From Neurospora tetraspora (Eukaryota; Ascomycota; Sordariomycetes; Sordariales; Sordariaceae): DNA of 64,000 nucleotides. The DNA is taken from positions 806,001 through 870,000 of the forward strand of contig NW_026944389.1 in the NCBI RefSeq assembly GCF_033439725.1. Reading direction: 5' to 3'. The translations under genes were made by a program, and so were the position numbers. The notes beneath the pieces are model-generated. The model searched no databases, was not told where the DNA came from, and worked only from the letters and a program-made list of their open reading frames with translations. Shown here piece by piece: positions 10,278 through 23,000 of the stretch (position 1 is the stretch's first letter; each line of letters begins with the position of its first letter).

Positions 10278-11864
10278 ATGGCTTCCAGTAGCGGCCAAAC
10301 TCCCAAAAGCCCGCAGGCTCAGAGCGCCAAAAGCTCGCAGAGCCCCAACACCTCACAGTCACAGAGCCCCAAAAGCTCGCAGAGCCCCGAGGCAGCATCG
10401 CCAGCACCCGCTGCTGCACCCGCTGCTGCCCCCGCACCTCTGCTCAGCGCCGAGGCGGCGACTGCGGCTGGTATTCTTCCTGCATCGCACTGGGCTGATC
10501 AGCCGGTAAGTTGAATTGCTTTTTTTGATCCCATCACTGAGAAATCAACTAACCAAAACTTACATATTTTTCGTAGCTTCCCGAGGAACGTCCGGACGAT
10601 GATGCTGACTCTACGTTTGGATCGGACGTCGGCAGCACCGCTTCCTTGACCAGCAGCATTTTCGAGTACCGCACCCACCATGGCAGAACTTACCACGGCG
10701 ATATCGGTAATGCCGAGGCCTGGGAGCCCAACGACCAGCATCACGTCGATGCCATGGATGTAGCGTATGTGCGCCGGATTTTCTTATGATGCCCTATAAT
10801 TTTGCGGCGACACTCGGAATCCAGGACAGTCCGGCAACATTGGTTCAAAGGTCAGGCCAGTTGCAGTTGACTGCCTGTACTTGATCATTGATGTAATTGG
10901 CAGACGCTTAACCCTGCTTGGTCGGACTGCCCTGAATTCCGATTTTGACGAGACTAGAGGTATACAGTCAGAATGCAGACACTGACGGCCTTTAAAGCCA
11001 CCACTGTCACACAGTGTGCCTCGGCGGAAAGCTTTTCATGTCCCCTCTTGATAAGAAGAGGGTCCAGAAGGTAGTGGATATTGGCACAGGCACCGGCCTT
11101 TGGGCAATGTAAGTTTTCCCCGCAGCTGCTCTCTTGGGTCCCCTGTTCTTTCTCCGGCGATTCTCAGCCTTATTAATACCATCTTACTTCCACGCAGCGA
11201 TTTTGCCGATGAATTCCCCAACGCGATCGTTATTGGTACCGACGTCTCCCCCATCCAACCTTCGTGGGTACCTCCCAACGTCAAGTTCGAACTCGACGAT
11301 TGTAACCAGGAATGGACCTGGGCCGATAATACCTTTGACTTTGTTCACATGCGCATGTTGATGGGCGTGATTGCCGACTGGTACGACATCTTCCGCCAGG
11401 CCTATCGGACCTGCAAGCCAGGCGGCTATGTTGAGACCTTCATCGGCTCTCCCCAATTCAAGAGTGACGATGGGTCGGTAAAGCCAGATAGCGCCCTGGG
11501 TCAATGGGGCAAAGTCTTTAGTGAGGGCGGCAAAAAGTTCGGAAGAACGTTTGACGGTGTTGAGGAGGATCTGCAAAGGAAGGGGATGGAAGCGGCCGGC
11601 TTTGTCGATATCGAGGTCAAGGACATTCTATGTCCGATTGGCACCTGGCACCCGGATAAGGAGGCTGCAGAGCGAGGACTGTGGTGGAAGATGTCGCTTG
11701 ACATGGATCTGGAGGGATATCTCACCTACATCTGCGCCAACCTGCTGGGCTGGACGGTAGAAGAGACAAAGGTCTACTGCGCCCATGTTAGGAAGGAGTG
11801 GGCTGATCGTAGCATCCATGGCTACGTCTGGTTGCGTGTCGCATGGGGCCGGAAGCCAGAGTAA
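10278..11864 (+). CDS. LaeA-like SAM-dependent methyltransferase, paralogue 2
   Basis: Predicted SAM-dependent methyltransferase, 397 residues. Exons 10278-10505, 10577-10764, 10998-11108 and 11198-11864. The N-terminus (about 1-60) is an SP/QSP and Ala-Pro-rich disordered tail longer than in the other paralogues. Then come the ASHWADQP box at the first splice site, [14 protein letters not shown], motif I VVDIGTGTGLWAI (about 164-176), [35 protein letters not shown] and the ending AWGRKPE. Exons 2 and 3 have the same lengths as in paralogue 1; the last exon (667 nt) fuses what are two exons in paralogues 1 and 3, most simply read as loss of intron 4. Head-to-tail with paralogue 1, 2.9 kb downstream, so a tandem duplication is likely. 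Substrate unknown; whether it acts in the nucleus like LaeA is inference. Confidence 0.86.
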
Positions 11865-12330
11865 AAAGAGTGGCCGTGCTCGTTAGAAGCACTACTGCTT
11901 TGGGAAAATTGATGAAGGTTTTGGTTCCAGATTTTACGATGCTGTCGCGGATGTGGAGACGGAAGTGACACTCCGGGACGGGAGTTGAAGCTTGTGATGC
12001 CGTGTTTGGTGCTGCTGCGGTTTGAGGCCAAATTTCACCAGAGGGAGCTAGTAACGGGAAACGAGTTGCTGAAGCCGTTGATGGTGGGCGAGTTTCTGAG
12101 GAAGCCGTACGTTGCGAGGGGGGCCGGCGTCGTGGTTGCTTCGAATGTTTTGTTTAACTGTTCTCAAAGCTTGCTTGGAGACAGTGACGTAGTTTGTCGA
12201 TTCCGGGTTCAAGCCAAGGTGAGAAGGTTCAGTTCTGACTCAGCCAAAGGATGATGATGGCAATGGGCGAAAGCATCATGATGATGATTATGACGATGAT
12301 GAGTGTCGTGATGAAGAGAAAACTTCAGTA
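11865..12330. other. 3' flank of methyltransferase 2, up to the AT-rich island
   Basis: About 470 bases of normal base composition, with a GATGATG-rich simple stretch at about 12,250-12,310 just before composition changes. No gene is supported; a short open frame (11,985-12,254) shows no similarity. Confidence 0.5.
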
Positions 12331-12659
12331 TACTCTAAGGTTAGCCTCCGTATACTCCAAGACCTATAAAAACATTAAGGTTAGGGTCCCTGGCAGCCTA
12401 TGATAGGCTATGGCACTTAATATCTAAAATTCCCACTTTTAGCCGTGAAAATACCTTATTTCAATGTACGAAATAATGATATGTATTTTATGAAATTTTT
12501 CATTAGTCTTTACGAGCCGTATACCCCTTTTCTAATTTAGCAGTTTTAAGTAATTTTGTACGTTGCATTACTACCCTGCAATACTACCCTGCTAATCAAC
12601 CGTGCCAGCTCTATATAGTTAATTAATGTACGTCAATTAATTGGTATTAGTTTTAATGT

Positions 12660-12925
12660 ATATTAATAGTTCGCTATAGATGGCCACTAACTCTCGTCGT
12701 TGTTGTTGTAACTTTATCGATACCTAAGCGACTTTTATAAGCGCTACTTCCTTTTTTCGAAAAAGTTAGCACGTACTACTAGACAATCCTATTTATACCC
12801 TCCCCCTTAGGGTAATAATCGATGAAATCCGTCGCGATATTGCCAAGTTCTATTGTTGTCGTCGCTTTAGTATAACGATTTTTCGAATTAATAAATATTT
12901 AATACGTAACCCTAACTACCCTATA
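12660..12925 (+). mobile_element. MULE transposon, 5' part (left of the LTR insertion)
   Basis: A degraded open stretch starts at an ATG near 12,680 with a Cys-rich beginning (NSRRCCCNF) and runs to the LTR boundary at 12,925. It continues beyond the LTR element at 29,373 as the transposase region of the right part. The left terminus of the transposon was not found. Assignment as one element with the right part rests on the target duplication CTATA on both sides of the LTR element. Confidence 0.5.
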
Positions 12926-13287
12926 TGTCAGAATGCAACACGGGCGCGTATAACCGTAGTACGACGAGTATGTATAAAATGATAAAATAACTAAAGTTAA
13001 AGAAGGAAAGAGGGAGAGGTTGAGAGTTAGGCTCGGTTGCGCACCCTTATATAGGGTGTGCCTAGATTCTACCAACTTCTACCGCCTTCTTAATCTAATA
13101 TTATATATGCAATATATAAGTTGCAATACCAATTAAATAGTTGCAACGAACTAATTAAATAGGCTTATATATTTTAATTCTAATTTAGCCAATTAGAGGT
13201 CGTACATCCCTAAGGATATAGGTTTTATAATAGGACGAGTGGGGCCTTAGTACCTATATATAGGGTATCAAGACGTATATTATTATA
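12926..13287 (-). repeat. Outer element, 3' LTR
   Basis: This 362-bp copy aligns along its whole length with 29,003-29,367. Almost all differences are C/T or G/A. For the minus-strand element this is the 3' LTR, next to a polypurine-like G run. Confidence 0.8.
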
Positions 13288-13290
13288 TTA

Positions 13291-13317
13291 CCCCCCCCCC
13301 CCCCCCCCCCCCCCCCC
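13291..13317. repeat. 27-base C homopolymer (G run on the element strand)
   Basis: Twenty-seven consecutive C's, followed by GGG, lie 3 bases inside the outer element's 3' LTR. On the element's minus strand this is a G tract at the polypurine-tract position. The exact length could be an assembly estimate. Confidence 0.75.
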
Positions 13318-16300
13318 GGGTTAAGGCTTAGCCTTAGAGCTGAAAAATGAAAAAAATGAAAAAATTAATTTAAATAGGAATCGAATACTTTTTCTAATTT
13401 TATTTCCTTATTATCATTCTCCAACTTAATCCTACTTTCGAACTATTTTTAAACTTATCGTTATTAATATAAGGTTCCTTATTTCTTACTAATTAATTAG
13501 TTAATTATTTAAATAGTCCCGGTATTACTACGTTCGCTTTATAGTAATCCCTTAATAACTTTACTACATTATTGAAGTTATTTGCTAACTAGAATCGAGG
13601 GTCGGGGTCCTATCTTTTCTATTCTACTTAATACTCTAGCTTCCCTCTTATAATTTTTAATAAAATTATTTTTAAGACTTCCTATTCTTCTTTATTTCTA
13701 ATTATTTCGCCCGCGGGATTCTCATTACTTTATTTTAGGAGGGGATTATTAAGGTATAGTCGTAAATAATTAATATAATAAATAATTATACTTCTTTAAT
13801 TTTCTAGGACTTTTAATTCGTAGGAATACCTTTTTATTACTTTAATACAGTATAGTATTCGAATTTACTTTTAATTTAATTTATCATTGGGCCAATCCGT
13901 AATTTAGCTTCGTTTAATAATAAAGATTCAATTATTAATACTAAAGTTGGGTTCCCGCCTATATTTATTAGCTTATATAGTTTATTATTATTATACCTTT
14001 TTAATATTCTCCCAGGCTACCGCGTAATATTATTTTAGACGATCTATTAATTAGTAAGCTTCTTATCGGTTAATTTCCTTGCGGGCGGGTCGAAAGTAAA
14101 TTCGGGTTTCTTAATTTAGGATATTAGGTATTATATAGCCTATAATTACTTCTTTTAATGATAGGCTATTAAAATTATTATAGGGAAGATTTATTTAAAC
14201 CGTATTTAGCGTAGGGATGTATTCGGACTAATCATTTTAATTATAGTTAATATAAAGCTTTAATTATTAATCGATATATTAATAGAAATTCTCTACTCAT
14301 TTTACGGTTTACGAGTATTTTAAAGTAACTAATTTTTATTTAATATTAAAAAGTAACAATATTTCTTATATTATTTAAGATACGAATTAAGGACTTCGGT
14401 CGCTAATAACTTCTACCGGTAAGCTATAGAGGCGGTAGGGGCCGCGATAGTATAAAATAGTTACGTTCTTAATTATAATGGTGTCTTTATAAAAGATATC
14501 CTAATTAGCTTTTAAAAACTAATTTATAATTACTATAATTATATTGTATCCGTAACAGTTCTTAAGTATAGATTTGAAGTTTACTATTAGGGAGCTAAAC
14601 GGCTTATATTCTTTGATTAAAGGGATAGAATACAATAATCCCAATATTTTATCTTTAAATACTTTAGAAACTTTATATATTTAATAATTATTAATATACC
14701 AATTTATATTTACAATTATAAATAATTACTAATAATGTTTATAAAGTATCCTCCTTATTTTACTACAACTTAGATAGGTAGCGGTTATTAAATAGTAAAT
14801 AATTTCGATTAATTTAATACGAAGGTTATTATCCTTAGGGACTATTAACTTTTTATTTTTTAATAATAATCCGTCTTTAAGAGAAAAAGGGGAATTATCC
14901 TCTTATATTTTAACGTAATATACTAATAAAAATTCCGTAGTATAGTTAGCTTAGATTGATTAATTTACAATATTATAATCTACGTATAATTCCGCTAATA
15001 GCACTACTTCATTCTCCTCCTCCGAATTAACTAAGGGTTCCTAATTTAATAATTTATTACTACCGAAAGTAAAGAATCCGTTATTAGCGAATTTAAATAT
15101 TCGTAAAGTAAATTAATTTTCCTTCTTATTTTTAATAGTTTTTCAGGTTTTTAATTTACGTAATAAAGTATTTACTACTACGTTTTCTTTTTTTAATCAA
15201 TATATTATTTTAAATTAATATTCGATAGGATTTTTAATTATTAAACTTACTTACTATTAAATACTCTCTTCTCGCTAAAATAGTTTAATATTTAATAATT
15301 TATATAAATAATAAAGAGTTTTATTCCTTTAAACTCCAGTTTCTATTAATTAATACCTTTTATTATTATTAGGAACTCTTTATTATATACCGGGTAATTG
15401 AACTCCGCGGAGTTTATAGTTTCAGAGTAGAAGGTAATCGAGTACTATTTTTAATCCTCCTCCTAAAATTAATTTATTACTCCTATGAAGATATTATTAT
15501 TTATATTTATTTTAATTTGGGTTTCCTTGCTATAGCTGAAATAAATTAATATTAGTATATTTAAAAGATTCTCTTTTAAAGAGGTAGATACCTCTTTATA
15601 TTTCTTATCCTATTTGAATACTAAGTCCTTCTTTGTAAGATTTATTAGCGGTTTGGCTATACGATTAAAATTGTATATAAATTTCTAATAGAAATTATAG
15701 AATTTTAGGAAGGTTTGTACGCTTTTTTTCATGGTAGGGGTTTTTTATTCTTTAATAACTATTATTTTTTCTAGGTTAATTAAAATATTATTAATCCTAA
15801 TAATAAATTTCAAGAATTTAGTTTTAGTAATACTAAATTCGTATTTTTTAATATTAATCTATAACCCTGCTTCTTCGAAACGTTATAATATTATATCGAT
15901 ATATTTATTGTACCTTTCTTAATTATTAGAATAAATTAAAATATTATCGATATACGTATTATAGAAATTATTTAAATAATTTATTAGCATTTTATTAATA
16001 AAGCGTTAAAATAACGAAGGGCTACCAGTTAGTCCGAAAAGTAATACTTTGTATTTGTAATTACTATAATGAATTTTAAATGTAATTAAGTCCTTATAAT
16101 TACGGTACATTCTAATATAATAAAACGTTTATTATATATTTACTTTAGTAAATATTTTTATTTAATTAATCTGGGCTAACGTTTTATTAATTAATAGTAA
16201 TAGATACCGGTTCTTTTTCGATAAAGTGTTGAGTCTATAGTAATTTACGTAGAAGTATAGTTTACTATTGGCTTTGGGTACGAATAGGATAGGGGTTACC

Positions 16301-19300
16301 TATAGTGTTAAATTCGTTTCGATAAATCCTTTTTAAAGGTTTTTAGTAATATATTAGCAATATTCTTCCAATTATTTTAGGGTTATATTATATAGTGAGT
16401 TATATCCGAAATCTTAGGGACTTTTACTTTTTTCGAATTCAATTTTATAATTAATTTTATTTTTAAGTTCTAGGAGCGTATTAGAAACTTTCTTATTAAA
16501 AACGTTAATACGATCCTAGTATTTCTTAGGTAGCTTATTTATTATTAATTGGTAGTATTCCACTTTATCGTCGGGTAATACTTTAATTGGTAGTATTTCA
16601 ATAATACTATTAATTTTGTAAAGATTAATCTCTTTAATAATTTTATTTTATTTAGTATAGATGTTTACAGTAATAGTATTTACTAGTATATAGTTGCGGG
16701 GGCGTTATTTAGTCTATCCGAATGGCCGTTCTATATAGTAAGGGTTTTAAGTATTATTATAAAGATAGAGGTCTTTATTTTATCGATATAAGTCCCTTAT
16801 TATCTCTCTTTCCGAAATTTTGGCCGTCGAAGCGTATTTATATTTAATTCCGTTAAAGAGTTACTACTTTATTCAATTAACTTTAATTATAAGGTTATTA
16901 TAATTACGGTACTTCATTATATAAATACCCTTTAGTTTTTAATTTATATTAGGAATACCTTTGGGGGTTTCGGTATACTTTCTTTCCTAAATATTTTCCT
17001 TTAATACGGCCGGTAATCTTTTTTTTAATTTCTTTTATTCTTTGAACCTTTTAATAGTTTCTTTTATAGCTTTCTCTTTAGCCGTTATGTTTTAATTTTT
17101 CTTTGCAATTTCCTCCGTTTTTATTTATAGCTCTATAATAGTAGTATCCAATTTTCGAATTTCCGTTTTTATTTCCTATTCCTCCTACGGAGTTCTAATT
17201 TGTAATAATATTCCTTCCGCTCGTTTTTTATTTTCTATAATTATAAAATATTCCCGACGAGCTACGTTTTTTTAAAAAGAAGGATCCTAAAGGAGTTTAG
17301 GTCGTTTATTAATTTCGATATCCTTATTTAATAATACTTTTAATAGTTTTTCCGGGAAAATAAGCTAATTATTACTATAGTTGGGCAAGATTTTATTTTT
17401 TTCCTAATTATATTTTATTAAGGATTATATTTTTAAATACAGTTAGTAATACTATTATTTATTAATTTAGGAATTTGTAATTTTATACCTATATAATACC
17501 TATTAGAGTTTGTAAGATAATATCCAGTTTAATATTTTTGTATAGACGAACGTAATTTGGGGGAAAGTTCGTCTTTATTTTTATTTTTAAATATTTAATT
17601 AATTTATTAACAAATTTCTAGCTTATAAGAATATATATATCTATTCCCGTATCAATAAGCGTATCGAAGGTAGTAATAAATAATTTATTATAAACTATAG
17701 TATATTTAATAGTAAAAATAGGTCCCTTCCTTAAATAATTTCGAAAATTAAATTTATTTATATTATTTTTTTTTTATCAATATATAGATTAATACTTCGC
17801 TTAGACAGGAGAGTAATTTCTCTAGACGTTTTAATTTTCCGAATTTATATTTTTTTCAACGACGGTATCAGTTTTATAATTACTGCCTTCTTCGTTACTA
17901 AATTCAATCTTATTATTAGAAAATTTAGCCCTTATGGCATAAAGTTTAGTATCGGTTACTTTAAAAAGTTTTTCGCGGCGTAAGTATTAGGGAACTATAT
18001 AATTAAGTTTACAATAAATAAAATATTTACCTTCTTACTATAGCTTATAGGTTTCTTCTTTAGAGGGCTTTTTATAAAGGAAAGACGAATTGGGTAGGCG
18101 GTTACGAAGGGGACCGAAAATGGTATCTTTAAATAACTTCTTAAATTTACTGAGAGCTTTGCCGGTAGGGACTCTTTTATCCTTATTATTATATTAATTT
18201 ATATAAAAATTATTATTAAAACTTTAAAGAAATTCGATGTATTTTTATAGCTATAATTAGTACGATAGCTAGCCTTAATATAATTACGAAAGCGTATAAT
18301 AATTTTACGATATAATTTTAATTTCTATTAGGAGTTAGAAATATTATAATAAACGGTTAAGCGGGTAAAAATTACTTTAAAATCTTTAAAATAGTCCAAA
18401 GCGCGTATAATTAAATTTTCGTACTCTTTACGAGCCTTTTCGTTGGCGTTGAAGTCGTAATATCTTAGTTATAGATAATTTATAAAGTCTTTTATAGTTT
18501 TAATACGCGATTTGCCCGCGCTAGGGTGGATAAAAGAATATAGGTATTTCGACGTTTATTTAAATAATTTGGAAATAACTTTTTTAAAAGTAATTTTATT
18601 ATGAATGAAATGATTAAGGTTAGTATGAAGGCAATAAATTATTTAGAAATACTATATATTAAATTTTAATTTATTTCTACCCTTTCTAGAGAAGGTAGGA
18701 ATATTTATTTTAATAATTTTATTGCGGCGACGTTTGCCTTCGAAAGAAATAGTATTAAAAAGAGTATTACCTTTACTATATTTATTGCGATTTCTATTAT
18801 TACGGAGTATATAATAAGGATTGTAAGGGGGATTATAATTATTATCGTTATTATTATCGGTCGGGTCTTCGTTATTATTATTATTAAAATCGCCTTCGTT
18901 AGTATTAAAGTAGTAAAAAATGGGTTTAAATAAACAGCAGCCTTCGTTAAAAATCTTCGAAAGACGATAGTTATTATATTTATCGGGAATTTTACTATTC
19001 TTATAGTAAGTAACGTTAGTAAGGTAAATAATATTGGGGGAGCGTTTAATAAATTTATAAAATACGATGTTCTCTTTAAATTTAATAGTCTTTATAAGTT
19101 TAGCTAGTTTTGTAGCCTCTAATTCTTCTTCGCTTATCTAGGTAATATTTAGTAAGTATTAGAAATTATTAATTTAAGTTTGTAGGTACGAGATCTTAAA
19201 GTCGTATTATTTATAAATAAATTTAAAGTCTTCGATATAATTTTTCTTAATACTTTTTATTTAATTACGAGCGTAAGCTTTAATAGTTAATATTGCAATT

Positions 19301-19766
19301 TTAATTACTTTAATAATTATATTAATACCTTTCGCGGCTTTCTTATTTCATTAGTTATATTTATAATAGAGGTTATTATTTTTAATTTAAAGATCCTATA
19401 TCTTATTATTTAAATCGTCCTTATCCGTATTAGCTATTGTTAATTTTTATTCCAATTCTATTAATTACTTTGTTATAGTTAGTTCGTAGTTATTGCCCGC
19501 GTTAAAATGGTTGTTTATATTTACCTAATATTTTTTAGCCTGTTAGGCGAAATATATAACTTATTTATTTATTTTAATTATAATTTCGTAAATATAGTAT
19601 AACGCGTAGGTAATTTCTTTAATTATATTAATAAAGGCTTTTAAAGTATAGGGTTTGGTGCTAATTTCACCCTATATGATATTAGGGTTTTAGTTTAATA
19701 AAATTAGAAATTCTTAGAAGGTAAGAGGGCCGTTCTAATCTTTAATAGCCAACGATAGCTATCTTT

Positions 19767-20008
19767 TGTCACAGGGCTAGATCACATGCCCTATACCAGT
19801 TGTACTATGGCTGTCATTGGCTAATGTACTATACTATTGCATGATAGAGCCATAGTACTGGGCAGCCTTGGTAGCGGTTACGGGGTAGATCTATAGGTGG
19901 ATCTTACTTATGCCCTATATTTGCCCTAGCTGCGTATTCTTTTCTTATTTCCTTCGTACAATAATAAAGATTATACTTCATACCTAACGGTGCCTTTGCC
20001 CTATAATA
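19767..20008 (+). repeat. Inner element, 5' LTR
   Basis: 242 bp, starting TGTCACAGGG. Same length as the 3' copy; differences between the two are nearly all transitions. Confidence 0.85.
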
Positions 20009-23000
20009 GTTTATTATATTTATATATTGCGTTATCGGCGTTTATTTACTATAGATATTGTAATGAACGTTTTTCTTAGCGATTTGCTAGTAATTAGATT
20101 TTTGGATCGTTTTCGACGTTTTTGCCCTTCATAGAACGGAGAATTAATTTAGTAACGATATTTATCCGTTTAGTACTTTTAATTATAAGCGGATTTTATA
20201 ATTATTGTAATTATAGTAATTAAGCGTTAAGCGACGTCCTTAATCCTAAGTACATTTATTTTACTTATCCTAAGGACAATAATAATATTAAGTCGGTAAT
20301 TATTAATTGTTATAATAATAATACCGATATTAAATTTATAATTGTTAGTTATTTTCCTAGTTTCTTAAGCGAGGCTACTTCTACTTTTATTGATTAAATT
20401 TTAGCTTTGAATATAGTTAATAATTACTTTATTCCCTAAGAGTCAAACTCCTATAAAATCAACGTTCTTTATCCTCCTAATTATTATTATTAGGGTTATA
20501 ATTTTTATAGTTTTAACTTTATTCTTTAGGGATTAAATAATCCCCCTTCGGCCGATAGTAATAAAATAGTTACCGATAACGAAATAGCCCTAATAATTTT
20601 GCGTATATACAGCGGCGATATTATACGTCGTTATATTTGGTCCTTTTTATACAATATACTACTAATTAACGATTTTATTACCTTATACCCAGTTATATTT
20701 CGTTAATATATTAATTCTATTACTTAATTACCAGCTTTTATCGCTATAGTCGATACTATTACTAGGACCTTTCATACTTTTAAAGAATACTACTATTAAG
20801 AAAATTTATATAAAGAGGTGGAAGATTGTATTAATAAGTAATTTTAGAGGAACTTTTAGAACGAGGTTATTTAATAGAGGTTTAAAGTTAGGAAGTAGTT
20901 TAATAAATATAAAAATAGAAAGTAATTATATATAAATTATAATGAAGAGATACTTAATATAGTAAACGATAATAGAATTATAAAAATTTAAGTATTTTCG
21001 CTATAAATTTAAATATTTTATTTATAGAATTAAATCGTTGAATTATATACTAATAATAACGGCTTTACAGCCTTATTTAAAGATAATAGCGTTAGCGTCC
21101 CTACCGGCTTCGGCCTTAATAACAATAGTTCCGATAATAGCCGCGGCGGAAATCCCGGCGGTAGCGGTAGCGGAGGTTTTAGTAGTCCCAGCGGCGGCGG
21201 CGGAGGTTTTGGCGGCGGTAGCGGAAATTTTAGCAGTCCCCCTTTTAAATCCCCGGTCCCAATTTCAGTTATAAATTACGACAGTAGTAGTTACTATCGT
21301 ATAGTACCCGACCTTAAGATTCTCAACGCTTTTAATAAAATATTCTATAATTATAACAATATTTATTCTATTTAACATACGAAGGTTCGTTTATATTAAA
21401 ATATAAACGAATAAGTATTCTTTATAAAGCGTCTTAAGCTCCTTTATATTTACATTTATTTAGGTAAAGCGTTTATAATTAATATTAAGAAGGATATAGA
21501 ATTTTTTATAAAAAATAGGGACCCTTCAATATAATTTTAGAAGATAAGTACGGATTTAATGACTTACTTTAATATTCGTTATATTATTATAAATATAAGG
21601 TTGGACGCTAAGCGTACTTTCTAATATTTTTAATAGAAGTTTAATTTTTAAAATTTCGAAGATAAATTTGTCTTTTACGTCGACTATTATAATATAAGTA
21701 ATTCGATAAGAATTCTTTTACTTAGAAAGAAGGTTAATAATTAATTTAAAGAATTAATTAATTACTAGACTAACTTCTTGATTAATAATAATTTTTAAAG
21801 CTAAACTATATTTTTATATAGTTTCATTTATAATTACGAAGAGGCTACTTTTAAAAAGAAGTTTTCTAACTTTTTTAGTAATTATAGCGGCTTTAATTTT
21901 AATAATAATAATAATAATAATAGTAATGGCGGCGGATTTATGAAAATTGTTTTATAAAGCAGCGATATTATAGATTTAGATTAAATTAAGGTTATTATAT
22001 GTTATATTATATTTTTTAATGTTTAGAAGCGTTATTAGGATAATAGCGAATATAAGAAATATAGTAAAAAGGGTTATAAATAGAAGAATTATTAGTAGTT
22101 TATAAATTTAGGTAATAGTAAAGGACCTATTACTAGTATTAAAATTAACCGTTCTAATAATAATAAGAAGCCTGATATTAATAGTAATAAAACGTTTGGT
22201 TAGAGTAGTTATAGTAATGGTGGTAATAATATTAATATAGTTAACGGCGGCGGTAATAAAGCTACTACCGAAGTTAATAATAATGATAACGACGCCGGTA
22301 TAGGAAATATAGTATTTCTATTGTAAATTACTAGCGGAGGCTACCGCTAGAAAAAGAAAGGAAGAAGGAATTAGAAGGATATTTATTAGAATATAGAGAG
22401 TTAAATTAAAAGGAACTTTTATTAATTAATTTAATTATAATTAAATGAGTGGAATCTATCTTTCTTTTTAATTATTTTTATTATAGTAAGCATAAAATAT
22501 ATTATTTAGCCTTGGTTAATAGCGATTATACAGGCAAAACTTTTATTAATATAAATTTTATTAAATACAATAATTGACTAATTTATAAGCTAGAACGGCT
22601 ACGGCCATTGAAATTAACGGACGGTAATATTAATACTTATACTACTAATTATATAACATTAATTATAAAAATTAGTATTTATAGCGAAGATATCGATATA
22701 TTGATATTTATATCATTATTAAAAAACCTAGTTATTTTAGGGCTACTTTAATTATAATAATATAACCCTTCAACGAATTGAGAAATAGGAGATTTTAAAT
22801 TTAATAGAAAATACCGGAGTAAATATTTATTTAAGGATATACTTAATTTCTAAATATAGGTACCTAAAATTTTATATAGGGATATTTTAAAAGTTATTAA
22901 AGAGGAAATAGAAGGAGAGATAGAATTAGTATTAACAGCAGCGTTACCTTTCCTAAATAACGGACTAAATTTCGAAAATATACCGGCGGTACCGGAATTC

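Noticed and set aside
21038-21274. Ala-rich open frame inside the inner LTR element
   Set aside because: It arises from a GC-rich Gly/Ser repeat of the gag-like region read in a shifted frame.
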